NCBI RefSeq assembly: GCF_963517015.1
Contig: NZ_CAUQDV010000002.1
Coordinates: 660,572-724,571, forward strand
Direction: 5' to 3'
Length of the DNA: 64,000 bases
From: an uncultured Devosia sp.
Lineage (GTDB): Bacteria > Pseudomonadota > Alphaproteobacteria > Rhizobiales > Devosiaceae
Position numbers and translations under genes: made by a program. Under the pieces are notes generated by a model. It saw only the letters and a list, made by a program, of their open reading frames with translations, had not been told where the DNA came from and did no database searches. Positions 33,958-42,733 of this stretch are shown here, in pieces. How positions within the stretch are numbered: the first letter of the stretch is position 1; each line of letters opens with the position of its first letter.

Positions 33958-35232
33958 TCAGCCCCTGAACTCATTCTCCGCGATCGACTCCGGCTTCATC
34001 TGGATCGAGAATCCCGGCAGTTTCGGCGGCATGTAGGCGGCGTTCTGAATGTCGCAGGGCTCGATGAAATGCTCGTGCAGGTGATCGACAAACTCGATCA
34101 CGCGCCCCTGCTTGGTGCCCGACACCACCAGATAGTCGATCATCGACAGGTGCTGGACATATTCGCAAAGCCCAACGCCGCCGGCATGGGGCCAGACCGG
34201 CAGGCCAAATTTGGCGGCCATCAGCAGCACCGAGAGCACTTCGTTCAACCCGCCGATGCGGCAGGCATCGATCTGGACGATGTCGATCGCCCCATCTTTG
34301 ATGAACTGCTTGAACAGGATGCGGTTCTGGCACATTTCCCCGGTTGCCACTTTCACAGGGGCAATGGCTTCGCGGATGGTCCGGTGACCGGAGACATCAT
34401 CGGGGCTGGTCGGCTCCTCGATGAAATAGGGATTGAAGCGCGACAGCGCCTTGACCCAATCCACCGCCTGATCGACCTCCCAGACCTGGTTGGCGTCGAT
34501 CATCAGATAGCGATCGGGCCCCATGATCTCGCGCACGATCTCGAGGCGCCGGATATCGTCCTCGAGATCGCGGCCGACCTTCATCTTGATATGCTGGAAG
34601 CCCTGCTCCACCGCCTCCGTCGCCAGTCGCGTCAGTTTTTCATTGCTGTAACCGAGCCAGCCGGCCGAAGTCGTGTAGCACTGGTAGCCCTCGGCCTTGA
34701 GCGTTGCGACGCGCTCTGCCTTGCCGGCCTCGGCCTTGCGAAAGATCGCCAGCGCCTCCTCGGGGGTAATGGCGTCGGTCAGGTAGCGGAAGTCGACGAT
34801 GGAGACGAGCTGTTCGGGCGTCATGTCTGCAACGAGTTGCCACACCGGTTTGCCGGCCTCCTTGCCCAGCAGGTCCCAGACGGCATTGACCACCGCGCCA
34901 GTCGCCAGATGCATGGCGCCCTTGTCGGGGCCGATCCAGCGCAGCTGGCTGTCGCCGGTCACATGCCGCCAGAAGCGGCCGGGGTTTTCGGCGATCCAGG
35001 CGAGGTCCAGGCCCAGCACGCGACTTTCCAGCGCCCTCATCGCTGCGACCACCACTTCATTGCCGCGGCCGATGGTAAAGGTCAGGCCGTGCCCTTCATG
35101 AGCGCCATCGGTGCCCAGGATCACATAGGCTGCGGAATAATCGGGATCGGGGTTCATGGCGTCCGAACCATCGAGCGAAGCCGAGGTAGGGAAGCGCAGG
35201 TCGTGGGTCTTGAGGCTGGTAATCTTGGTCAT
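33958..35232 (-). CDS. L-fuconate dehydratase
   Basis: A 424-residue enolase-superfamily dehydratase that converts L-fuconate to 2-keto-3-deoxy-L-fuconate. The N-terminus (PTSASLDGSDAMNPDPDYSA) is characteristic of fuconate dehydratases. Catalytic residues are visible as the Lys pair in HIKMKVGRD, metal ligands in MIDANQVWE, FIEEPT and VATGEM, and His in PVWPHAGGVGLCEYVQH. It stands apart from the other fucose genes, separated by a GGDEF gene on the opposite strand. With the lactonase, mutarotase and SDR of this locus it supports a non-phosphorylating L-fucose pathway. Confidence 0.92.
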   Translation of the reverse strand: MTKITSLKTHDLRFPTSASLDGSDAMNPDPDYSAAYVILGTDGAHEGHGLTFTIGRGNEVVVAAMRALESRVLGLDLAWIAENPGRFWRHVTGDSQLRWIGPDKGAMHLATGAVVNAVWDLLGKEAGKPVWQLVADMTPEQLVSIVDFRYLTDAITPEEALAIFRKAEAGKAERVATLKAEGYQCYTTSAGWLGYSNEKLTRLATEAVEQGFQHIKMKVGRDLEDDIRRLEIVREIMGPDRYLMIDANQVWEVDQAVDWVKALSRFNPYFIEEPTSPDDVSGHRTIREAIAPVKVATGEMCQNRILFKQFIKDGAIDIVQIDACRIGGLNEVLSVLLMAAKFGLPVWPHAGGVGLCEYVQHLSMIDYLVVSGTKQGRVIEFVDHLHEHFIEPCDIQNAAYMPPKLPGFSIQMKPESIAENEFRG

Positions 35233-35352
35233 TGCGGGCTCGGCTGATCGATAAAATTCAACGAATGTAATGCGTTAATCATTCAGGTTAACCGGGGCGG
35301 AGGCCCCGGCGTGACATGGTCGGACCGTCATGGTGGACGACGGGGACGCAGG

Positions 35353-36147
35353 GTGACGAAGTGGACGATCAAGAGCGGCTATGAGCGCTACTACGCCTGG
35401 CTGCTGGGACTGGGCATGGCTCGCACCGTGCTCTTTGCGACTGCGGTCGCCATTACCGGCTCCGTGCTGACCACTGCTGTCATCATGCTGCTGATCCCCG
35501 GGCCGAAGGACTTCTTCTGGTACGGCATGGTGGTTGCCGTGGTGTCGCCTGCCCTGACGGCGCCGGGCCTCGGCTCCACGGCCTTCCGGATGGCGTTTCA
35601 GCTGAGCGCGACACAGGCGGCGCTCAAGCGGGCAGCCGAAACCGACGCGCTGACCGGCGTCGCCAATCGCCGCTTCTTCATGACCCAGGCCGAGCAGGCC
35701 TTCGTCGAAGCCGAAGCGGGCGGGGTGAGCTTTGCCGTGGTCATGCTCGACATCGACCACTTCAAGACGATCAACGATACCCATGGCCACAGCCTGGGTG
35801 ATGCGGTGATCCATGACGTAGCGCAGGCCTGCCAGGCGGCGCTTCCCCAGGGTGACTGCTTTGCCCGTTTTGGCGGCGAGGAATTCATTGCGCTCGTGCA
35901 TGTCGCGGGGCAGGACAATGCGCTGGCCGTAGCGGAAATGCTGCGCCGGACGGTAGCGGCCCTTGGTTTCGCCAATGGCAATCCCCCCGCGGTCACCGTG
36001 AGTCTGGGCGTGGCGCTCTACCAGCCCGGCAGCGCCCATGGCCTGCACGACATTCTCAACGAAGCCGACCGCCAGCTTTATGCGGCCAAGGCGGCCGGCC
36101 GCAACCGGGTCGAGATCGCGAGCGAAGGCCTGCGTCTGGCGTCCTGA
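35353..36147 (+). CDS. Membrane-anchored GGDEF diguanylate cyclase
   Basis: A 264-residue protein with two N-terminal transmembrane helices (about 20-75), a short coiled linker, then a GGDEF domain with DALTGVANRR, MLDIDHFKTINDTHGH and the active-site FGGEEF. The RxxD inhibitory site is missing: PQGD is found at that place. Product feedback would then be absent. The GTG at 35353 is preferred over the GTG 42 bp upstream because a GGGGA lies close. It is inserted between fucose genes and convergent with the SDR, their stops being two bases apart. Confidence 0.85.
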   Translation: MTKWTIKSGYERYYAWLLGLGMARTVLFATAVAITGSVLTTAVIMLLIPGPKDFFWYGMVVAVVSPALTAPGLGSTAFRMAFQLSATQAALKRAAETDALTGVANRRFFMTQAEQAFVEAEAGGVSFAVVMLDIDHFKTINDTHGHSLGDAVIHDVAQACQAALPQGDCFARFGGEEFIALVHVAGQDNALAVAEMLRRTVAALGFANGNPPAVTVSLGVALYQPGSAHGLHDILNEADRQLYAAKAAGRNRVEIASEGLRLAS

Positions 36148-36149
36148 GG

Positions 36150-36881
36150 TCACGCTGTCCAGCCACCGTCGATGACGTGGATCTGGCCGGTCGTATAGGT
36201 CGCGCCGGCGAGATAGACCGCGAGGTCCGCCACCTCGTCGGGCCGCGCAATGCGGCCGATGGGCTGGCGTGCGATGAAGGCCTTCTTGGCCCCCTCGAAA
36301 TCGCCCGTGGCATGCCAGCGCTCGTGCAGCGACGGGCTATCCACGGTACCCGGGCAGATGGCGTTGACGCGGATATTGCTGGTGGTGAAATCGCTGGCCA
36401 CGGATTTGGTCAGGCCGATCACGGCGGCCTTGGAGATCGAATAGGCGGCGCGATTGGGCACGCCCTTCACCGAACTGGCTACCGTCGCCATGTTGATGAT
36501 GGCGCCATCCTCGCGCTCCAGCATCTGCGGCAGCACGGCCTGGATGGTGCGGATCTGCGCCTTGATGTTGAGGTCGAAGGCGAAATCCATGTCCTTGTCG
36601 CTCATCTCCAGCACCGTCCCGGAATGGACGACGCCGGCGCAGTTGAACAGCACGTCGATCCGCCCGATCTCGGTCACTGCCTGCTTGACCGCGTCGGCCG
36701 AGAGCACGTCGAGCACGCGGGTGGTGACGCCTGCCATGCCGTCCAGCTCCCTGAGCTTTTCGGCATTGACGTCGGTGGCGATGACCTTCGCCCCCGCCTT
36801 GACGAAAGCTTCTACGGATGCGCGGCCAATGCCCTGCGCGGCCGCGGTAATGAGTACGATCTTGCCAGAAATGTCGGCCAT
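36150..36881 (-). CDS. SDR dehydrogenase, 2-keto-3-deoxy-L-fuconate dehydrogenase-like
   Basis: A 243-residue short-chain dehydrogenase. It has the cofactor motif TAAAQGIGRA, NVxG-like FNCAGVVHSG, the catalytic Ser in NMATVASS and YSISK, and CPGTVDSPSLHERW. The sequence closely recalls the DHRS6/BDH2 group, whose bacterial members oxidise 2-keto-3-deoxy-L-fuconate to the 2,4-diketo acid in L-fucose breakdown. It ends the operon that begins with the sugar-binding protein, nine bases after the enolase-superfamily gene. Confidence 0.87.
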   Translation of the reverse strand: MADISGKIVLITAAAQGIGRASVEAFVKAGAKVIATDVNAEKLRELDGMAGVTTRVLDVLSADAVKQAVTEIGRIDVLFNCAGVVHSGTVLEMSDKDMDFAFDLNIKAQIRTIQAVLPQMLEREDGAIINMATVASSVKGVPNRAAYSISKAAVIGLTKSVASDFTTSNIRVNAICPGTVDSPSLHERWHATGDFEGAKKAFIARQPIGRIARPDEVADLAVYLAGATYTTGQIHVIDGGWTA

Positions 36882-36890
36882 AATGTCTTC

Positions 36891-37997
36891 CTACTGAATA
36901 GTCGCGTGGCTGCCGTGGACGGCGAGACGTTCCACGGCCGCATGATCCCAGGCAATGCCCAGGCCCGGCGCATCGGATGGCTTTGCCCTGCCCTGCTCGA
37001 TGGTCATGCGTGACGTGGTCAAGTCGTCCAGTTGGGGAATGTATTCCACCCAGCGCGCATTGGGCACTGCGGCGCAAAGGCTCACATGCAGTTCCATCAG
37101 GAAATGCGGCGAGACGGCGACGTTGAAGGCCTCCGCCAGATGCGCGACCTTCAGCCAGGGCGTGATGCCGCCGATGCGGCCGACATCGACCTGGATGACG
37201 CTGGCAGCATGCTGCTGCAGATATTCGCGGAAATGGCTGATCGAATAGAGGCTCTCGCCCACCGCGATGGGCAGGGTGGTGTGCTGGCTCAGCCGCACAT
37301 GGCCAGAAATGTCGTCGGCGGGCAGCGGCTCTTCCAGCCAGCCGATATCGAGCCCCTCATAGGCCCGCGCCCGGCGGATCGCCTCGTCGACGGTGAAGGC
37401 CTGGTTGGCGTCGGTGAAAATCTCAAAGCCCGGTCCAACCGCCTCCCGCACCTTGGCAATGCGGCGCACGTCCTCGTGGATCGGGCGGCCGACCTTGAGC
37501 TTGCAGCCCCCAAACCCATTGGCCTTGGCGCGCAGCGCGTCCTCCACCAAGGCGCTTTCCTCGAGATGCAGCCAGCCGCCTTCGGTCGTATAGAGCGGGA
37601 TGGATTTTTGCGCGCCGCCCGCCAGCTTGTGCAGCGGCAGGCCGAGCTTGCGGCATTTGAGGTCCCAGAGCGCGGTGTCGATGGCCGCCATGGCGATGGC
37701 CGTGATGGCACCCACAGTCGTGGCATGGGTCAGGAACAGCAGGTCTTTCCAGATCGCCTCGATGTCATAGGCGTCACGCCCGATGATGGCCGGCACCAGC
37801 GTGCGTTCGAGCAGGGCCATGACCGACGGGCCACCGGTGCCGATCGTATAGCTATAGCCTGTGCCCACCACACCATCGGCATCGGTAATGCGGACGATGG
37901 GTGTTTCCTGGCTGACAAAGCTCTGGATCGCGTCGACCCGCTTCACCTTGGGCTTGAGGTCGACCATCAGGATGTCGACGCGGACAATCCTGACCAT
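36891..37997 (-). CDS. Mandelate racemase/muconate lactonizing family acid-sugar dehydratase
   Basis: A 368-residue enolase-superfamily enzyme, distinct from the fuconate dehydratase at 33958. Visible are GCKLKVGRPI (catalytic Lys pair), metal ligands in FTDANQAF, WLEEPL and VGESLY, and His in VAVSPHFLMELH. This pattern suits a racemase or acid-sugar dehydratase. It overlaps the ATPase stop by one base (TAATG) and precedes the SDR. Possible roles are dehydration of a second aldonate (for example galactonate- or arabinonate-like) or epimerisation. The substrate is not predictable from sequence. Confidence 0.82.
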   Translation of the reverse strand: MVRIVRVDILMVDLKPKVKRVDAIQSFVSQETPIVRITDADGVVGTGYSYTIGTGGPSVMALLERTLVPAIIGRDAYDIEAIWKDLLFLTHATTVGAITAIAMAAIDTALWDLKCRKLGLPLHKLAGGAQKSIPLYTTEGGWLHLEESALVEDALRAKANGFGGCKLKVGRPIHEDVRRIAKVREAVGPGFEIFTDANQAFTVDEAIRRARAYEGLDIGWLEEPLPADDISGHVRLSQHTTLPIAVGESLYSISHFREYLQQHAASVIQVDVGRIGGITPWLKVAHLAEAFNVAVSPHFLMELHVSLCAAVPNARWVEYIPQLDDLTTSRMTIEQGRAKPSDAPGLGIAWDHAAVERLAVHGSHATIQ

Positions 37998-39082
37998 TAC
38001 GCCCTCACGCTCTTGCCGCTCGCCTTGTCGAAGACATGCAGCCGCGTCAGGTCGAGGGTGAAATCGAGCGTCTCGCCGGGATGGACGACGCGCGGATTGA
38101 GCATCTTGCCCTGCACATCCCGCCCCCCCAGCGTGACGAAAAGAATGGTCTCGGTCCCCAGCGGCTCGGCAATGATCACCTGGCTCTTGAGGCCCATGGC
38201 GCCCGCTTCGGCATGCAGCGAATGGCCACGCGGGGCAAAGCTTTCCGGGCGGAAGCCGAGCACGATCTCCTGGCCGTCACGTACGGCGATGCCAGCCGGC
38301 AGCGGCACTTCGGTGCCATCGCCGAGCCTGGCCTTGCCGCCCGCCACCACGGCGTCGAGCTGGTTCATCGGTGGCGAGCCGATGAAGCCGGCGACGAAGG
38401 TGTTGACCGGGTTTTCGAACACGTCCGAAGGCGTGCCGACCTGTTCGATATGTCCGTCGCGCATGATGACGATGCGGTCGGCCAGGGTCATGGCCTCGAC
38501 CTGGTCATGCGTCACATAGACGACCGTGGTCTGCACGCGCTGATGCAGTTTCTTGATCTCGACGCGCATCTGGCCACGCAGCTTGGCGTCAAGATTGGAC
38601 AGCGGCTCGTCGAACAGGAACACGTCCGGGTGGCGGACGATGGCGCGGCCCATGGCGACGCGCTGGCGCTGGCCACCCGACAGATTGGCCGGCAGGCGGT
38701 CCATATAGGGTCCGAGGCCGAGGATTTCCGCAGCCTCGTCGACGCGCGTCCTGATCTCGGCTTCCGGCGTATTGGCAATCTTGAGACCGAAGCCGAGATT
38801 GTCGCGCACCGTCATATGCGGATAGAGCGCATAGCTCTGGAACACCATGGAGATATTGCGGGCGCGCGGCGGCAGGTCGTTGACCACCCTATCCCCAATA
38901 GTGATCGTGCCGCCGGTGATTTCCTCCAGACCGGCGATCATGCGCAGGGTGGTCGACTTGCCGCAGCCCGAAGGACCAACCAGCACGACGAATTCATTGT
39001 GGGCGATTTCGAGATCGATGCCATGCACCGTCTCCAGCTTGCCATAGCTCTTGCTGACTTTGTCGAGGCGTACCTGTGCCAC
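37997..39082 (-). CDS. Sugar ABC transporter ATPase (MalK/UgpC type)
   Basis: A 361-residue ATPase with Walker A GPSGCGKST, signature NLSGGQRQRVAMGRA, Walker B DVFLFDEPLSNLDA, and a C-terminal TOBE/OB domain (about 240-360) as in MalK-type proteins. The GTG at 39082 follows AAGGA by seven to eight bases; the longer frame from 39124 would overlap the permease and is less likely. It energises the two permeases and binding protein encoded just upstream for import of a sugar. Confidence 0.93.
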   Translation of the reverse strand: MAQVRLDKVSKSYGKLETVHGIDLEIAHNEFVVLVGPSGCGKSTTLRMIAGLEEITGGTITIGDRVVNDLPPRARNISMVFQSYALYPHMTVRDNLGFGLKIANTPEAEIRTRVDEAAEILGLGPYMDRLPANLSGGQRQRVAMGRAIVRHPDVFLFDEPLSNLDAKLRGQMRVEIKKLHQRVQTTVVYVTHDQVEAMTLADRIVIMRDGHIEQVGTPSDVFENPVNTFVAGFIGSPPMNQLDAVVAGGKARLGDGTEVPLPAGIAVRDGQEIVLGFRPESFAPRGHSLHAEAGAMGLKSQVIIAEPLGTETILFVTLGGRDVQGKMLNPRVVHPGETLDFTLDLTRLHVFDKASGKSVRA

Positions 39083-39092
39083 AAGAAATTCC

Positions 39093-39950
39093 TTATTTGA
39101 CGCCGCCGAAGGTGAGACCGGCAATCAGGTGCTTCTGCACGATGAAGGTCAGCACCAAAGCGGGAATGATGATCAGCACGGCCATGGCGCTCATGCCGGT
39201 CCAGTCCACGGTGAACTGGGCGGTGAAGTCCATCAGGCCCACGGGCATGGTCTTGCTGGCCGTGGTGCGGGTGAGCTGGCTGGCCAGGGCGTATTCGTTC
39301 CAAGAGGTGAGGAAGGCAAAGATCGCCGCGGACGCCAGGCCAGAGCGGGCCAGCGGGAATTCGATCTTCCAGAAGGCCTGCCAGGGTGTGCAGCCGTCGA
39401 TCTGCGCCGCCTCGCTCAGATCCACCGGGATCTGGCGGAAGAAGCCGTCGGTCAGCCAGATGGTGAAGGGGATGTTGATCGCCATATAGACGAGGATCAG
39501 CCCGAAGCTGGTGTCGATGATGCCCAGCCGCGCCCAGATGATGAAGAGCGGCAGCGACAGTGCCACCCCCGGCACGGTGCGGCTGAGCATGAAGGCGAGG
39601 AAAAGCGTTGCCTTGCCACGGAAGCGATAGCGCGCAAAAGCATAGCCACCGGCCATGCCGACCACGATGGCGACCAGGGTCGAGGTGACCGAGATCACCA
39701 GCGAGTTGATGAAATATTGCGCGACCGGCAGCCCCTGCTGGCTGCTGGACAGGCCAAAGAGCCGGGCGAAATTATCCAGCGTCCACTGTTGCGGAATCCA
39801 GATCGCAGGGCGCGCCAACACTTCGATATTGGGCCGGAACGCCGTCAGCACGACCCAGAGACCGGGCACGGTCAGGATCAGCATGGCAATGAAGACACCG
39901 AAGCGGATCAGCCAGCGCTGCCAGGGTTTTTCGATAGTGAGCTGGCTCAT
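39093..39950 (-). CDS. Sugar ABC transporter permease, MalG type
   Basis: A 285-residue inner-membrane permease with six predicted helices and the EAA loop AAQIDGCTPWQAFWKIEFPLAR, which docks to the ATPase. The N-terminal MSQLTIEKPWQRWLIRF precedes the first helix. It overlaps the upstream permease by four bases (ATGA), showing translational coupling, and is followed ten bases later by the ATPase. Confidence 0.93.
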   Translation of the reverse strand: MSQLTIEKPWQRWLIRFGVFIAMLILTVPGLWVVLTAFRPNIEVLARPAIWIPQQWTLDNFARLFGLSSSQQGLPVAQYFINSLVISVTSTLVAIVVGMAGGYAFARYRFRGKATLFLAFMLSRTVPGVALSLPLFIIWARLGIIDTSFGLILVYMAINIPFTIWLTDGFFRQIPVDLSEAAQIDGCTPWQAFWKIEFPLARSGLASAAIFAFLTSWNEYALASQLTRTTASKTMPVGLMDFTAQFTVDWTGMSAMAVLIIIPALVLTFIVQKHLIAGLTFGGVK

Positions 39951-40900
39951 TGTGCGCCTCCCATGAAGGTCCGCGCCGCAGTCAGCTTGCGATAGAAATA
40001 GAAGGTGAAAACGATCGACAGGATGATCGACACATAGCCCATGGCATTGGCCGACCCCATCTGCGAATTTTGATAGCCGGTGCGGGTCATCAGCGTCCAG
40101 ATCAGCTCGGTCCGACCAGCCGGGCCGCCATTGGTCATGATGCGGATCATGTCATAGGCGCGGGCCACGTCGAGCGAACGGATGGTCATGGCGATATAGA
40201 CGAAGGGCATCAGGAAGGGCAGCGTGATGTGCTGGAACACCTGAAGCGGGTTGCAGCCATCGACCTTTGCCGCCTCGATCGGCTCCTTTGGCAGGGCCAT
40301 CAGGCCGGCCAGCAGCAGGATGGCGAAGATCGAGGTCGACATCCAGATTTCGGCAGTAATGATCGAGAAATTCGCCAGCGTGCCATCGACCAGCCAGGGA
40401 ATGGGCTGCTTGATGATGCCCAGATCGAACAGGGCGTTGTTCACCAGACCGATCGAGTCATTGAAGATGTATTTGAACTGGAAGCCGACAAGGATCGGCG
40501 AGAACATCATCGGAAACATCATCACCGTGCGCAGCAGGCGCTGGCCCATGGTGATCTTGTTGACCAGCAGCGCCAGCCCCAGGCCCAACACCATTTCGAG
40601 GTTGAGCGTGATGGTGACGAAGAGGAAAGTACGCCCGAAGGCCCACCAGAATTCGTCATTGCCCAACAGGCGCTGATAGTTGCGCAGGCCGATGAAATTG
40701 TAGAGCGTATCGGGCTTGGTCAGGTTGTAATTGGTAAAGCTGGTCCAGAACGAGACCAGAAGCGGCACCAGCACCACGGCCAGGATGACAATGATGGCGG
40801 GCAGCAGCAGCAGATAGGGCACGGCGCGCGGCGAGCGGAAAAAGGCAGCAAAGCCCTCGCTCATGGTCGGCCGGGAAAGCGTTTGAGTGGCTGTGGTCAC
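39947..40900 (-). CDS. Sugar ABC transporter permease, MalF type
   Basis: A 317-residue permease with six helices and the EAA motif EAAKVDGCNPLQVFQHITLPFLMP. The GTG at 40900 is preferred, since AAGGGA lies six bases before it; ATG 40864 is possible, and the frame further upstream is unlikely. A BIME-like repeat and a stable hairpin separate it from the binding-protein gene, a common way to lower permease expression relative to the binding protein. Confidence 0.91.
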   Translation of the reverse strand: MTTATQTLSRPTMSEGFAAFFRSPRAVPYLLLLPAIIVILAVVLVPLLVSFWTSFTNYNLTKPDTLYNFIGLRNYQRLLGNDEFWWAFGRTFLFVTITLNLEMVLGLGLALLVNKITMGQRLLRTVMMFPMMFSPILVGFQFKYIFNDSIGLVNNALFDLGIIKQPIPWLVDGTLANFSIITAEIWMSTSIFAILLLAGLMALPKEPIEAAKVDGCNPLQVFQHITLPFLMPFVYIAMTIRSLDVARAYDMIRIMTNGGPAGRTELIWTLMTRTGYQNSQMGSANAMGYVSIILSIVFTFYFYRKLTAARTFMGGAQ

Positions 40901-41008
40901 AATGGTCCCTTGCTGGGCAGGCCGCGCAAAGGCCCGTAGTCGAAATTGATATGAGCACCATGGCGCCACACGCACGAATTGTGTGAGCACCATTGCTGCC
41001 CCACCCAC

Positions 41009-41141
41009 GATGTCACCCCGGCCTTGAGCCGGGGTCCACCCCGAGATGTTGGTCTTGCCGCAAGGTGGACCAGTTGATCGACCTTGCGGCTGTGGTGAAA
41101 TCTCGGGATGGATCCCGGCTCAAGGCCGGGATGACACCGAG
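41009..41141. repeat. BIME-like palindromic repeat, copy 3
   Basis: The left arm GTCACCCCGGCCTTGAGCC, right arm GGCTCAAGGCCGGGATGAC and inner CCGCAAGGT/ACCTTGCGG arms match the other copies. It lies inside the sugar operon between the binding protein and the first permease. Confidence 0.88.
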
Positions 41142-41147
41142 TTTAAG

Positions 41148-41168
41148 CTGCCGGAGGTCATCCGGCAG
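41148..41168 (-). terminator. Hairpin after the binding-protein gene
   Basis: CTGCCGGA and TCCGGCAG form a perfect 8-bp stem with a 5-base loop, six bases after the stop of the binding-protein gene. There is no U-tract, so it more likely stabilises the binding-protein mRNA or partly terminates within the operon. Confidence 0.5.
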
Positions 41169-41173
41169 GTCGC

Positions 41174-42502
41174 TTACAAAATCCCTGCATCCTCAAGGAT
41201 GATCCGGGCATCGTCGGCAGCCTGGTCCAGCGCTTCCTGGGCGGTCTTTTCACCCACGATGGCGGCCTGGAGCTGCGGCCACAGCACGTTGGACACCTCG
41301 ATCCACTGTGGGATCAATGGCGGCGTCCGGGCTTCGGCCAGCGAGGCCTGGAAGATGGGGAACATCTCGGCCAGGGCCGGCTTGTCGTTGGTGTTGAAGT
41401 ATTCAATCGCCTGATCGAAGGTCGCGCTACGGGTCGGCAGATTGCCGGCCTCGGCTTCCATCAACTCGCTCTCGTCATTGGTCATGAAGACCGCAAAGCT
41501 CACCGCCGCATCCTTGTTGTCACAAGCTTCAGTGACGGAGAAGGAGTGGCTGCCCGACCAGGCACCGCGCACGCCCGCAGAACCGGTGGGCGCTACGGCA
41601 AAGCCGAGATTGTCGGCAACCTTGGATGCTGCCGGATCGCTGTAGAAGCCGGCAAAGCCGGGCCAATCCAGATCGAAGGCCAGCTGGCCGGCTGCGAAGG
41701 CCTGGCCGATGTCGTCCCAGGTGTAGTTGACCGTACCGGCCGGCACGGCGCCGGCTTCGTAGAGGTCGATGAACCACTGCAGGGCGGCAACGCCTTCAGG
41801 CGAGTTGAAGGTCGGGTTCCAGTCGGCGTCGAACAGGTCGCCGCCATTGGCGCGCAGGATTTCCATGAAGCGCCCGGAGAGGCCTTCATCCTTGCCGGCG
41901 AAGGCGGTGCCATAAAGGTTCGGCGGATCGGCGAAGAAGATGATCTGCTGCTTGAGCTCGTCATAGGTCGTCGGCACGGCCAAGTCGACGCCGAACTCGG
42001 CCTTGTAGGCTTCCTGCTTGGCCGGATCTTCGTAGAGATCCTTGCGATAGTAGAGGTTGGACACGTCGGTGACGCGCGGCAGTTGCACGAGGCGACCGTC
42101 GACCATGGCCGACTGCAGGGTGCCCGGCACGTATTTGGCCAGCTCCTCGGCCGGAATGGCTTGGGTCAGGTCGATGTAGAGATCGCCATATTGCGGGGCG
42201 AAGCTCGTGTGATTGGAACCGACGCACCAGGTGATCTGGCCGGTCGCAATATCCTGCTTGATCTCGCGGTCGAGATCGAAGTGGTTCTTGGACGAAACGA
42301 TCTCGACCTTGGCGCCGGTCAGCGCTTCCCATTCGGGGATACGGGTATAGAGTTTTTCGTATTGCGTGCCGCCGATCAGCTTTACCTTGAGCGTGTAGCC
42401 GTCGAACTTGCCGTAGTCATAGTCCTGCGCGGCGACGGCACTGATCATGCCCGTCAAAGCGCACGAGGCCAGGAGCGCCCTGGCCAGAAACTTGGTTGCC
42501 AT
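41174..42502 (-). CDS. Periplasmic sugar-binding protein of the ABC importer
   Basis: A 442-residue family 1 solute-binding protein. The N-terminal signal peptide MATKFLARALLASCALTGMI... ends at AVAAQ, so it is periplasmic. A normal two-lobed length and FADPPNLYGTAFAG, DWPGFAGFY and NLPTRSATFDQA segments fit sugar binders. ATG 42502 follows GGAGG by six bases. It is the first gene of the operon with two permeases, an ATPase, an acid-sugar dehydratase and an SDR, and is divergent from the IclR regulator. The sugar is probably L-fucose or a fucose-containing compound. Confidence 0.92.
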   Translation of the reverse strand: MATKFLARALLASCALTGMISAVAAQDYDYGKFDGYTLKVKLIGGTQYEKLYTRIPEWEALTGAKVEIVSSKNHFDLDREIKQDIATGQITWCVGSNHTSFAPQYGDLYIDLTQAIPAEELAKYVPGTLQSAMVDGRLVQLPRVTDVSNLYYRKDLYEDPAKQEAYKAEFGVDLAVPTTYDELKQQIIFFADPPNLYGTAFAGKDEGLSGRFMEILRANGGDLFDADWNPTFNSPEGVAALQWFIDLYEAGAVPAGTVNYTWDDIGQAFAAGQLAFDLDWPGFAGFYSDPAASKVADNLGFAVAPTGSAGVRGAWSGSHSFSVTEACDNKDAAVSFAVFMTNDESELMEAEAGNLPTRSATFDQAIEYFNTNDKPALAEMFPIFQASLAEARTPPLIPQWIEVSNVLWPQLQAAIVGEKTAQEALDQAADDARIILEDAGIL

Positions 42503-42556
42503 TGTTTTCCTCCACGGACCTTTCGGACGCACTCCGTTTGGAGCTTGATCATCCAT

Positions 42557-42577
42557 ATGTGAAAAGTCTATTCGTAG
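42557..42577. promoter_or_regulatory. Operator-like site, sugar operon promoter
   Basis: ATGTGAAAAGTCTATTCGTA lies 55 bp upstream of the binding-protein start, in the intergenic region shared with the IclR gene. It matches 16 of 21 positions of the site at 45007-45027 in front of the oxidoreductase gene. Confidence 0.5.
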
Positions 42578-42585
42578 GTAAGCAC

Positions 42586-42599
42586 AGTCATGAATGACT
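42586..42599. promoter_or_regulatory. Inverted repeat AGTCAT-GA-ATGACT
   Basis: A perfect 6+6 bp inverted repeat in the divergent promoter region between the sugar importer operon and the IclR gene. The AGTCAT half also starts the longer inverted repeat at 44852. It could be a regulator site. Confidence 0.35.
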
Positions 42600-42733
42600 C
42601 GTCAACCATGCCCCGCGCGCTGGGCGGTTTTTGGCGCGAGAGGGCAATTGGTTACGGTCAATGCTAACAGTCTGCTAGCCAATTGATCCCAAATGCGACA
42701 GTGGATCGAATGGCATGCTAAAGGGGATTTGAC

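Noticed and set aside
35275..35291. Possible CtrA box between the fuconate dehydratase and GGDEF genes
   Set aside because: The two TTAA sequences are nine bases apart, not seven, so the consensus is not met.
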